A stretch of DNA of 35,685 bases from Candidatus Lindowbacteria bacterium RIFCSPLOWO2_12_FULL_62_27. Its GTDB lineage: Bacteria > Lindowbacteria > 2-12-FULL-62-27. Where the stretch lies: the NCBI GenBank assembly GCA_001784175.1, contig MFPR01000037.1, positions 87,959 through 123,643 of the forward strand, read 5' to 3'. The notes beneath the pieces were generated by a model, which was given only the letters and a program-made list of their open reading frames with translations, made no database searches and had not been told where the DNA came from. This document shows positions 24,251 through 31,182 of this stretch, in pieces (positions within the stretch are counted from its first letter, which is position 1; the number at the start of each line of letters is the position of its first letter). The position numbers were made by a program, and so were the translations under genes.

Positions 24251-26268
24251 CGCCTCACGATCAGTATCGTTTTTGTGTCCTCCGCCATCGAACTGACGGT
24301 CGCCGTCAGTCCGGACGTTTCGCCCATGAGAAAATTGAGGAGGAACTGGTCGATCTTGCGGTAGAGCAGTCGGGCGTTCACGTGCATGCGGCCCGGAGAA
24401 TCGGGGGGCGAAGGAAAGCTGTACCCGGCGGCGTCGGCAAATCCGGGGAAGACCGACCGCCTGAACCGCACACCGACCATCTCCCACAGATTGTGCCGGT
24501 CGATCAGGTTTCCGTACTGGTCCACCGCCTCGGCCTTGAAGATGAACGAGCCGGGTTTGATGAAATGCCGGGTGTCCAGATCGCCCGATTTGTACACGAT
24601 CCCGCCGCTGTCGTCCGTCACGGTCAGCTCAACCCACGACTGGATGATGTCGAGCGGGCCGGTCGGAAAATCGTGGCCGACCTTGTTGTTGGTGATCACC
24701 ACCCGGACCGGTGTCTGCTCGCCGGGGGCGACGCGGTCGGGAGCAACCAATTCGATGGGAGTGGCGGGTCCCTCGCGCCATTTATGCGCGATTTCGTTCA
24801 CCGGGATTTCCCCGCGCAGCCAGCGGACCGTGAGGTCGTGGTGCTCGTCGGCGCCCGGGAGGGCAAGGAGTTTCGGCATGAACTGGTTGGCGCCGAGGAA
24901 ACGGTGACTTCGGTGTTTGCCGTCCGACGCCGAGCGGTTGTAGTCGAGATCATCGCCGGCGGCCGGCTCGCGCGAGCCGTCCACCAGGGGCATGTGACAC
25001 TCGCGACATTCGATGGTGCGCGCGGCGTCTTTCCCGTGGTTCCACCGGCTCTTGCGCCAGTTGTCGTACTGGTTCTGGAGCTGGACCCATCCGACGTTGT
25101 TGATTTCAGCGTCAATGAACTGCTTGTGGCATGCTGCGCAGAATTCGGGGCTCTTGAACAGCCGGTGACTCAGGCTCTCCGTGTGCTGCCGCGGATAGGC
25201 GCGAATCAAGAAGTCCCGCAGGAAGCGCGACGCCGTCCCCTGCTTCAATTCATACATATACCGCGGCGGCTGAACGATCACGTAATTCGCGTTGCCCTTG
25301 ATGTCCGTTTTCCGGATGGAATGGCAGACCAGACAGGAGACGCCCTCCTGGTAGCCGGCAAGATTGGTCAGATTTTCCGAAAAGACGTTTTTCGCGCCGG
25401 AAAACAGCGAGATCGGATCGTGACACCCGCCGCAGTAGCGCGTCGATTCCGGACTGTTCTGTTTTCCCATGACAGCTTGCACCGCCTGAAACGCCGGGTC
25501 CATCGCCGAATATCGGTGGGCGCTCGGCTGCCACTCGCGTACGATCTGGTCGTGACAGCGTGCCGTGCCGCACGAGAGAGACCCGGAGATCGAGCGTGCG
25601 TCGAATGCGCCGCTGTCGGAGGTCGTCGCGAGGCTCGGGCCGAACGGGCGGTCCCTGCCGTACTTGTAATTGTAATCCGCCGGAAACTCGTTCTTGAACT
25701 TCACTTCATCGTAACCATAGGTCCATAGCCCGACCAGACATACGCCGGCGGTTGTCACCAGCACAACGCCCTGCCCGAACCGCTTTTGCGATTCACCGAC
25801 CGGCGTCCCATGTCCGGCGCCCCGTGCCTTCCGGTCCCTCGTGATAATCAGCGTGACGTGGGGAACGATGGCGGCGATCAGGGCGAACGTGCTGACCAGG
25901 TGAACGCGGTCCCAGAAGTGGCTGATCCGCGTGAGAAAGAGCGCCTGAATCATCACCACGATACCCGACGCGCCGCAGACGGCCGCGGATGCCAGGGAAA
26001 AGTATCCCGTAAGCTTGAAATGACTCATCAGGGCGGGCTGGTACACCCGCCAGTGCCGGATCTGGTACACGACGTAAAGAACCGCAAACCCGACGCTGGC
26101 GATCGTGTGGACCAGTACGGAGACTTGGGCGACGAAACTGAAGGGCAGAAAGGTGATGGCGAGTCCCGTCAGAGTCTCGAGGAGCAGCAGTCCCGATACG
26201 AGGATCGCAAGAGGCGAATCCCATTCGGCCGCGCGGTCGACGGTTGAAACATACCTTTCATCGTTCAT
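24247..26268 (-). CDS. Fused di-heme cytochrome b-like / multiheme cytochrome c protein
   Basis: The 673-residue protein has five transmembrane helices (about 19-41, 48-68, 89-112, 122-144, 165-184); positive loops put the N-terminus inside and the rest in the periplasm. Helix 2 has His54 and His72, helix 4 His123 and His137 (H-x13-H), fitting two transmembrane b hemes. The periplasmic part has five c-heme motifs: one CX4CH (CGTARCH, 233-239) and four CXXCH (CGGCH 279, CLVCH 312, CAACH 377, CRECH 421). A beta-rich C-terminal domain has VGHDFPTGP (about 530), common in multiheme cytochromes. This resembles in plan Geobacter CbcL, a quinol-oxidising b/c fusion. Start 26268 has ggaag 5 nt upstream; 26280 is an alternative. 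It is the first gene of the operon. Confidence 0.9.
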   Translation of the reverse strand: MNDERYVSTVDRAAEWDSPLAILVSGLLLLETLTGLAITFLPFSFVAQVSVLVHTIASVGFAVLYVVYQIRHWRVYQPALMSHFKLTGYFSLASAAVCGASGIVVMIQALFLTRISHFWDRVHLVSTFALIAAIVPHVTLIITRDRKARGAGHGTPVGESQKRFGQGVVLVTTAGVCLVGLWTYGYDEVKFKNEFPADYNYKYGRDRPFGPSLATTSDSGAFDARSISGSLSCGTARCHDQIVREWQPSAHRYSAMDPAFQAVQAVMGKQNSPESTRYCGGCHDPISLFSGAKNVFSENLTNLAGYQEGVSCLVCHSIRKTDIKGNANYVIVQPPRYMYELKQGTASRFLRDFLIRAYPRQHTESLSHRLFKSPEFCAACHKQFIDAEINNVGWVQLQNQYDNWRKSRWNHGKDAARTIECRECHMPLVDGSREPAAGDDLDYNRSASDGKHRSHRFLGANQFMPKLLALPGADEHHDLTVRWLRGEIPVNEIAHKWREGPATPIELVAPDRVAPGEQTPVRVVITNNKVGHDFPTGPLDIIQSWVELTVTDDSGGIVYKSGDLDTRHFIKPGSFIFKAEAVDQYGNLIDRHNLWEMVGVRFRRSVFPGFADAAGYSFPSPPDSPGRMHVNARLLYRKIDQFLLNFLMGETSGLTATVSSMAEDTKTILIVRR

Positions 26269-26344
26269 GACCGCTTCCATTCGTGACAGATGTTGTCATC
26301 ACGTGCAACGGCGGTAAACGACGTATTTTGCGCATGAAATTCGC

Positions 26345-26350
26345 GTTATA
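26345..26350 (-). promoter_or_regulatory. Possible -10 of the cytochrome/CRTAC1/porin operon
   Basis: Minus-strand TATAAC (5/6) lies about 77 nt before the cytochrome start. No -35 is recognised. The leader contains a short inverted repeat, TGACA-gatgt-TGTCA (26284-26298), just before the start codons. Confidence 0.25.
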
Positions 26351-26394
26351 GGTAGATTTGAAGCGCCCCCTCGCGCAAAGTCAGGATCAAGCCG

Positions 26395-27654
26395 CTAGGT
26401 TAACTCCATCACTTCCCGCCGCTCTGCCTGCGCCATCCGCCGCGCGCGCGCCAGATCGGCGGGGGTGTCGATGCCGATCGAATCATGGGGCGTGACGGCG
26501 ATGGCGATCGATTGTCCGTTTTCGAGGATGCGCAACTGCTCGAGTTTTTCCGCCTGCTCCAACGGCGTCTCGCGCCACTTGGAAAATTCGACCAAAAACG
26601 ACCGGCGAAAGACATAAAGGCCGATGTGTTTGAACCATTTCGCCGCCTTCGACCTCTGCGTGTCGCGGTAGAATGGGACCGGGCTTCTCGAGAAATAGAT
26701 CGCGCGGCCCTTTGAGATCGCCACTTTCGCGACGTTCGGATTTTGCAGATCTTTGACGGGGCACCTCGCCGCCAGCGTCGAGACAGGGCAAGCGGAGGAG
26801 AGGAGCGTTCGGACGGCGAGGCGAATGTTGAATGAGGGCTGAAACGGCTCGTCTCCCTGGAGGTTCACGACCACCGGATACGCCGGAAAATACTGCGCCG
26901 TTTCCGCGCACCGGTCGGACCCGCTCTTGCACGTCCTGGACGTCATGACCGCCGTCGCGCCGAATCCATGGGCCGCCTTGAGGATCCGCCGGTCGTCCGT
27001 GGCCACCACCACCTTCCAGTCCGGCAGGGCCGCCTGGCAGGCTCTTTCGTAGACATGTTGAACGATCGGTTTGCCGTCCAGGGTCGCCAGAGCCTTGCCG
27101 GGGAATCGCGTCGATCCGTATCGGGCCGGAATGACGATGAGCGTTGGCTGCGGCAGGCGGGCTCGCATGGGATAAACCTGCGGGACGGCCCGGACCTTCT
27201 CAATGATGCTCGAGGTGCTTCGCCCCGGTGTGAGCTGCACGCGGACGACTTTCCCGCCATAGGACCGGGCCACATCGGCCCCCACGATGTCTTTTTCGCT
27301 CCAGTCCGCGCCTTTGACGAGGACGTCCGGCCGGATGGCCTGAATGAGTTTGAGCGGTGTGTCCTCCGAAAAGGGAATGATGTAATCGATCATCCGCAGC
27401 GCCGACAGGATCGCCGCGCGATCCGCCAGCGTCGCCACCGGCCGCGCCGGTCCCTTGAGGCGGCGGACGCTGTCATCGGAGTTCAGGCCGAGCACGAGAA
27501 TGTCTCCGCACAGTTTGGCCTTGTTGAGATACTCGACGTGTCCCCGGTGGAGGATGTCGAAACAGCCGTTGGTGAACACGACTTTCTTTCCGGCGCGCTC
27601 GGACTTCAGCCGCCGGGCCAGTTGCGGCAGGTAGTAGAATATTCTCGCGGACAT
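26395..27654 (-). CDS. Fusion: heptose-1-phosphate adenylyltransferase (RfaE2) - CMP-Kdo synthetase (KdsB)
   Basis: The 419-residue protein has two enzymes. Residues 1-158 are an RfaE2/HldE-C nucleotidyltransferase: NGCFDILHRGHVEYL with HxGH at 36-39, and GRSTSSIIEKVR at 144-155. It makes ADP-heptose from D-glycero-beta-D-manno-heptose 1-phosphate. Residues 170-412 are KdsB (CTP:Kdo cytidylyltransferase): VIPARYGSTRFPGKAL, KSGSDRCAE, NLQGDEPF, YFSRSPVPFYRD, FKHIGLYVFRR, EKLEQLRILENG, GIDTPADL. Both halves look intact. The usual partner of RfaE2, the heptose kinase, is the separate gene 23 bp upstream. No Shine-Dalgarno is seen. Both products feed LPS inner-core synthesis in the cytoplasm. Confidence 0.93.
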   Translation of the reverse strand: MSARIFYYLPQLARRLKSERAGKKVVFTNGCFDILHRGHVEYLNKAKLCGDILVLGLNSDDSVRRLKGPARPVATLADRAAILSALRMIDYIIPFSEDTPLKLIQAIRPDVLVKGADWSEKDIVGADVARSYGGKVVRVQLTPGRSTSSIIEKVRAVPQVYPMRARLPQPTLIVIPARYGSTRFPGKALATLDGKPIVQHVYERACQAALPDWKVVVATDDRRILKAAHGFGATAVMTSRTCKSGSDRCAETAQYFPAYPVVVNLQGDEPFQPSFNIRLAVRTLLSSACPVSTLAARCPVKDLQNPNVAKVAISKGRAIYFSRSPVPFYRDTQRSKAAKWFKHIGLYVFRRSFLVEFSKWRETPLEQAEKLEQLRILENGQSIAIAVTPHDSIGIDTPADLARARRMAQAERREVMELT

Positions 27655-27677
27655 TCAGCGGGCGTGGGGCGGGAGGG

Positions 27678-28652
27678 TCAAACCGCCTCGAGGATTTCCT
27701 TCGGCGACGCCACCGCCGTGCCGATTTTCCCGACCACGATGCCGGCCGCGAGGTTCGCGATCTCGAGCCCTGTTCGGAGATCCAGCCCGGCGGCCAGCGC
27801 GAGACCGCAGACGGCGGTGACCGTGTCGCCGGCGCCGGTCACGTCGAACACCTCGCGCGCGCGCGTCTGAATGTGCGTCACGCGGTTGTTCGGCTCAAAA
27901 AGACTCATGCCCTGCTCGCCGCGGGTGATGAGAAGCGCGTGGAGGTTGAGTTTCTTTCGGATGGTTTTTCCGGCCGACTCGATCTCGGCCTGGGTCCGGA
28001 GTTTCCGGCCCAGCGATTCGCCGGCCTCCTTGGTGTTGGGCGTGAGGAGCGTGACCTTCTGATAGGACCAGAAATTCTGGAGCTTGGGATCGGCGACGAC
28101 CGGCAGGTTCAGCCGGCCTGCGTGGCGGATCAATCTATTGAGAACAGGCTGGCAAATGGCGCCCTTGCCGTAATCCGAAATCACGATCGCGTCGGTGCTC
28201 TTCATCGCCTCCACCAGGCTCCGGCACATCGACTCGATCGTTTCCGCTTCCGGCCGGCCCCGCACTTCGCGGTCAATCCGCACCATCTGCTGGCTGCCGG
28301 CGATGACCCGCGTCTTGCGGATCGTCGGCCGATCGAGGGACATGGAGGCGCGAAGAACAATTCCGATCGACTCGCACTGCTTTCGGACTTGATCCGCAAA
28401 GCCATCCTCTCCGAGAACTCCGATCGCGGTGGGCCGGCCGGCCAGCGCGGCGATGTTGGCCGCCACGTTCAGCGCGCCGCCCAGCCGGTACGACTCCTCG
28501 CGAACTTCAACCACGGGCACCGGCGCTTCCGGCGATATGCGCTCCACGCCGCCCCACACGTAATGGTCGAGAATGAAATCGCCGACCACCAGCACGCGGC
28601 GGTTCTGAAACCGGGCCAGAATTTTTGAAACTGCAGTGCGTGTCAATTTCAT
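27678..28652 (-). CDS. rfaE1: D-glycero-beta-D-manno-heptose-7-phosphate kinase (RfaE1 / HldE N-terminal type)
   Basis: The 324-residue PfkB-family sugar kinase phosphorylates heptose 7-phosphate at C1 for ADP-heptose and LPS core synthesis. HldE-type signatures are present: GDFILDHYVWGGVERISPEA, PVPVVEVREESYRLGGALNV, QQMVRIDRE, the ISDYGKGAI loop and the C-terminal DVTGAGDTV with the catalytic aspartate. Length equals the kinase half of E. coli HldE. It is the first gene of a two-gene unit with the RfaE2-KdsB fusion. A TGGACA-18-TACAGT promoter ends 8 nt before the ATG and there is no Shine-Dalgarno. Confidence 0.93.
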   Translation of the reverse strand: MKLTRTAVSKILARFQNRRVLVVGDFILDHYVWGGVERISPEAPVPVVEVREESYRLGGALNVAANIAALAGRPTAIGVLGEDGFADQVRKQCESIGIVLRASMSLDRPTIRKTRVIAGSQQMVRIDREVRGRPEAETIESMCRSLVEAMKSTDAIVISDYGKGAICQPVLNRLIRHAGRLNLPVVADPKLQNFWSYQKVTLLTPNTKEAGESLGRKLRTQAEIESAGKTIRKKLNLHALLITRGEQGMSLFEPNNRVTHIQTRAREVFDVTGAGDTVTAVCGLALAAGLDLRTGLEIANLAAGIVVGKIGTAVASPKEILEAV

Positions 28653-28659
28653 TCGGGGG

Positions 28660-28689
28660 ACTGTAGCACGAAGGTCAAGCGACTGTCCA
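28660..28689 (-). promoter_or_regulatory. Promoter of the heptose kinase / RfaE2-KdsB unit
   Basis: Minus strand: TGGACA (28684-28689, 5/6), 18-bp spacer, extended -10 TGC-TACAGT (28660-28668). The hexamer ends 8 nt before the ATG at 28652, so a leaderless transcript is predicted. It lies downstream of the U-tract of the RNA-like element, so the two are separate units. Confidence 0.6.
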
Positions 28690-28704
28690 TATTCCGCGGC
28701 GCAG

Positions 28705-28811
28705 AAAAAGGGTCGGGAGGCCCACGTTCAAATGTGTGGTGCGGGCAATCGCCCGCGAGAGGGTGGTGTGATCGTAAGGTGGCATAGCACCCACTCGAAC
28801 GTGAGCCTCCC
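28705..28811 (-). ncRNA. Candidate structured small RNA of unknown class
   Basis: On the minus strand a 15-bp helix is formed by 28797-28811 (GGGAGGCTCACGTTC) and 28715-28729. Its only non-Watson-Crick pair is a G-U wobble, which would be a C-A mismatch on the plus strand, so the minus strand is favoured. Inside is an 8-bp helix with one bulge (GTGGGTGC with GCACCaCAC), then a hairpin GGGC-GATT-GCCC. Five U residues follow 5 nt after the outer helix (28705-28709). Transcription could start near 28834 from an AT-rich TATATT stretch, but no -35 is seen. No known class (SRP, 6S, RNase P, tmRNA) was recognised. Confidence 0.4.
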
Positions 28812-29047
28812 GTGCTCGCAAGAGGTCGTATGGATGTCGTAATATAATATAGAATAGCAAATAGCAGTCCCGCCGGAGATGGATTTTCATAACTTCGCTG
28901 TTGCTAACAAGTTAAAAAAATAGGCGGGAAAAGGCTTGCGAGTCGACTGTGTAAAATATGCTGCTGTTACCCACCGAATTGCCCAGTTCAGATTTCTTAC
29001 GCAGGTGAACTTGACCTGCATGATCAAAATAGATAAACATACCGCTT
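28812..29047 (+). other. AT-rich intergenic stretch and rplM leader, with a possible regulatory hairpin at 29001-29019
   Basis: No gene is visible. This is the most AT-rich part of the window. TAAAAT at 28952-28957 could be an rplM -10, giving a leader of about 85 nt. The leader holds a 6-bp hairpin (GCAGGT-gaacttg-ACCTGC, 29001-29019). An alternative pair, TTGACC (29011-29016) and TAAACA (29034-29039) with a 17-bp spacer, would end 9 nt before the rplM ATG. Ribosomal protein leaders are often autoregulatory, but nothing here proves it. Confidence 0.3.
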
Positions 29048-29584
29048 ATGAAGACGTATCTTCCTTCAGGAACAGTCTCTGATATGCGGAACTGGTATGT
29101 GGTGGACGCGGCCGGGCAGGTTCTGGGCCGGCTGGCCACGCGGCTTGCCACGATGCTGATGGGCAAGCACAAGGCGACGTATGTTCCGAACGTGGACATC
29201 GGCGATTACGTGATCGTCGTGAATGCGTCGAAGATTCGCGTGACAGGCCGGAAGGTCCGGCAGAAGATATATTTTCGGCACAGCGGATATCCGGGCGGGC
29301 TCAAAGAGCGGACGTTCGAAGAGCAGATGGCCCGGGACAGCAGGCAGGTGATCCGGCTCGCCGTGAAAAATATGCTTCCCAAAAACGCGCTGGGCCGGAA
29401 ACGGCTCGGCAAGCTCAAGGTCTACGCGCGCGAGGACCATCCTCATGAGGCGCAGTGTCCGAAGCCGCTCGAGATCGGCCGGGCCTGGCCGGTGATGCCG
29501 GCGCCAAGGATGTCGCCGTCCCCGCCGTCCGCGACGCCAAGGATGGCGGAGCCTCAGGCGGGGGCACAGGAGGAGAAGGCATGA
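29048..29584 (+). CDS. rplM: 50S ribosomal protein L13 with C-terminal extension
   Basis: The 178-residue protein has the whole L13 core: MKTYLPSG start, WYVVDAAGQVLGRLATRLA, GKHKATYVPNVDIGDYVIVV, FRHSGYPGGLKERTFEEQMA, NMLPKNALGRKRLGKLKVY. L13 is an early assembly protein of the large subunit. The core ends near residue 143 (CPKPLEI); about 35 further residues rich in P, A, S and M have no counterpart in E. coli L13 (142 residues). No Shine-Dalgarno is visible before the ATG. The stop overlaps rpsI (ATGA). Confidence 0.96.
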   Translation: MKTYLPSGTVSDMRNWYVVDAAGQVLGRLATRLATMLMGKHKATYVPNVDIGDYVIVVNASKIRVTGRKVRQKIYFRHSGYPGGLKERTFEEQMARDSRQVIRLAVKNMLPKNALGRKRLGKLKVYAREDHPHEAQCPKPLEIGRAWPVMPAPRMSPSPPSATPRMAEPQAGAQEEKA

Positions 29585-30153
29585 TGGCGGAAGAGCAGGA
29601 GCCGACGGCGGCGAACGCGCAGACCGGCGTGCCGGCCGGTCCGGCTGCCGCAGAAGTTGTGGCGCCCGCGTCTCCGGCCGCGCCTGCCGACGTGCCTGTC
29701 GACGCGCCTGCCGCCGAGCCGGCTGCGCTGTCCGCGCCGGTCGCGACGTTGCCTCCGCCCGCATCCGGAATTTTTCTGGGGACGGGCCGGCGAAAGACGT
29801 CGATTGCCCGCGTGCGGTTGATCCGGCCGGGCACTGGAAAAATCATGGTGAACGGCAAGCGCCTGGATGAGAGATTCCCGAGGCTCCTGTTGCTTGAGCA
29901 TATCCGGGAGCCCCTCAAAGTGACCCGGCTTGAGAATGCCGTGGATATCGACATCAGTGTCCAGGGCGGCGGTGTCAGCGGTCAGGCCGGAGCGCTCCGG
30001 CACGGGATCGCGCGGGCCCTCCTGGCATTTTCCCCCGACCTTCGGAAGTCCCTTCGCCGGGCAGGATGTCTCACCCGTGATCCGAGAGCTAAAGAGCGAC
30101 GCAAGTGTGGGCTCAAAAAAGCACGCAAAGCTGAGCAGTATTCCAAGCGATAA
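29581..30153 (+). CDS. rpsI: 30S ribosomal protein S9 with long Ala/Pro-rich N-terminal extension
   Basis: The 190-residue protein has an S9 core from about residue 63 (GTGRRKTSIARVRL) through VQGGGVSGQAGALRHGIARA and RRAGCLTRDPRAKERRKCGL to the canonical C-terminal SKR, which reaches the P-site tRNA. The first 62 residues are a low-complexity, acidic, Ala/Pro/Val-rich segment absent from E. coli S9 (130 residues). The ATG at 29581 (or 29584) follows aggaggag with good spacing and overlaps the rplM stop. An ATG further upstream in frame lies deep in rplM and is not used. The argC frame begins inside its 3' end. Confidence 0.94.
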   Translation: MMAEEQEPTAANAQTGVPAGPAAAEVVAPASPAAPADVPVDAPAAEPAALSAPVATLPPPASGIFLGTGRRKTSIARVRLIRPGTGKIMVNGKRLDERFPRLLLLEHIREPLKVTRLENAVDIDISVQGGGVSGQAGALRHGIARALLAFSPDLRKSLRRAGCLTRDPRAKERRKCGLKKARKAEQYSKR

Positions 30154-31180
30154 GCGAATTGCCGTCGGTGTGGTCGGCGCAACCGGCTATACCGGGCAGG
30201 GGTTACTCCGAATTCTCGGCCGGCATCCGCGGGTCCGGCTGGCGGTGGCGACGTCCGTCCGGGAGGCGGGCCGGCCCGTCGCGGAGGTACTGCCGGAATT
30301 TGACGGGCTTTACGATCTGCGGCTGTGTTCGCTCGATGAGGCAAAACGGCGGCCCGTGGACGTACTGTTTCTGGCGGTGGGGCATGGCGAGGCGATCTCA
30401 TTTTTGTCCGACTACCCGTATCTCTCGAAAACACGCGTGATCGACCTTTCGGCGGATTTCCGGTTTCGAGATCCGGCGGTCTATCAGTCGGTATACGGCA
30501 AGGCCGTGCCGGCCGGCCTCAATCGGAAATTCGTCTACGGGCTGACCGAGGTATTCCGAAAACAGATCCGGCGAGCCCGGTTTGTCTCCAATCCCGGCTG
30601 CTACGTAACCAGCGTGCTCCTGCCGCTCTATCCGCTTCTGGCCCGCCGTCTTCTCCGGCCGGACGGCGCGATCGTCGTCACGTCGGCCAGCGGGGTGAGC
30701 GGCGCCGGAGCGACGCCCAAGAGCGAAACGCATTTCTGCGAAGTCGCCGGGGATTATTCTCCGTACAAGCCGCTTCGCGAGCACCGGCACCTGCATGAAA
30801 TCGAGGCGTATCTGTCGCGGTTCGGCGCAAAGCTTGTGTTCACGCCGCACCTTTTGCCGATCAAGCACGGCATCCTGTCGGACATCGCCGTCCGGGTGAA
30901 GGATGCGCCGAAATTGCTGGAAGAGAAAATAATGAGCGCATGGCGGAACGCCTATCGCGGGTGCGCGTTCGTCAAACCCGTTGCGCATCTCGTCCGGGTC
31001 GCGGAAACCGCCGGGACCAACCTCGCGAAATTTGCGGTGCGGGTCGATCCGGAGACGCGGACCGTTCTGATTTTTTCGGCGCTCGACAATCTCCTCAAGG
31101 GCGCGTCGGGCCAGGCCGTTCAGAACCTCAACGTCATGATGGGCTGGCCGGAAGAAACCGGGCTGCTCGGCAGAATCTGA
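30107..31180 (+). CDS. argC: N-acetyl-gamma-glutamyl-phosphate reductase
   Basis: This 357-residue enzyme is the third step of arginine biosynthesis: NADPH-dependent reduction of N-acetylglutamyl phosphate. The Rossmann motif VGVVGATGYTG is at 20-30, the active-site cysteine at 165 (SNPGCYVTS), SGVSGAGATPKSETHFCEV follows, and KHGILSDIAV carries the conserved His. The start is awkward: no ATG lies between the rpsI stop and the Rossmann motif. GTG at 30107, overlapping rpsI by 47 bp, gives a plausible 19-residue lead; ATT at 30158 would be a rare-codon alternative. The gene follows rpsI and precedes argJ, 2 bp before its ATG. Confidence 0.93.
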   Translation: MGSKKHAKLSSIPSDKRIAVGVVGATGYTGQGLLRILGRHPRVRLAVATSVREAGRPVAEVLPEFDGLYDLRLCSLDEAKRRPVDVLFLAVGHGEAISFLSDYPYLSKTRVIDLSADFRFRDPAVYQSVYGKAVPAGLNRKFVYGLTEVFRKQIRRARFVSNPGCYVTSVLLPLYPLLARRLLRPDGAIVVTSASGVSGAGATPKSETHFCEVAGDYSPYKPLREHRHLHEIEAYLSRFGAKLVFTPHLLPIKHGILSDIAVRVKDAPKLLEEKIMSAWRNAYRGCAFVKPVAHLVRVAETAGTNLAKFAVRVDPETRTVLIFSALDNLLKGASGQAVQNLNVMMGWPEETGLLGRI

Positions 31181-31182
31181 CC

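Noticed and set aside
22610-25728. Long plus-strand frames (457 and 448 codons) opposite the CRTAC1 and cytochrome genes
   Set aside because: They are antisense to clear VCBS repeats and heme motifs and resemble no protein family.
28705-28811. SRP (4.5S) RNA, 6S RNA or RNase P RNA
   Set aside because: The GGAA tetraloop and AGCAG side of the SRP core are absent, and the size and layout do not fit 6S or RNase P. Left as an unclassified structured element.
28675-28890. A 71-codon minus-strand frame over the RNA-like element
   Set aside because: It has no Shine-Dalgarno or family match, and it is crossed by the long inverted repeat and the U-tract.
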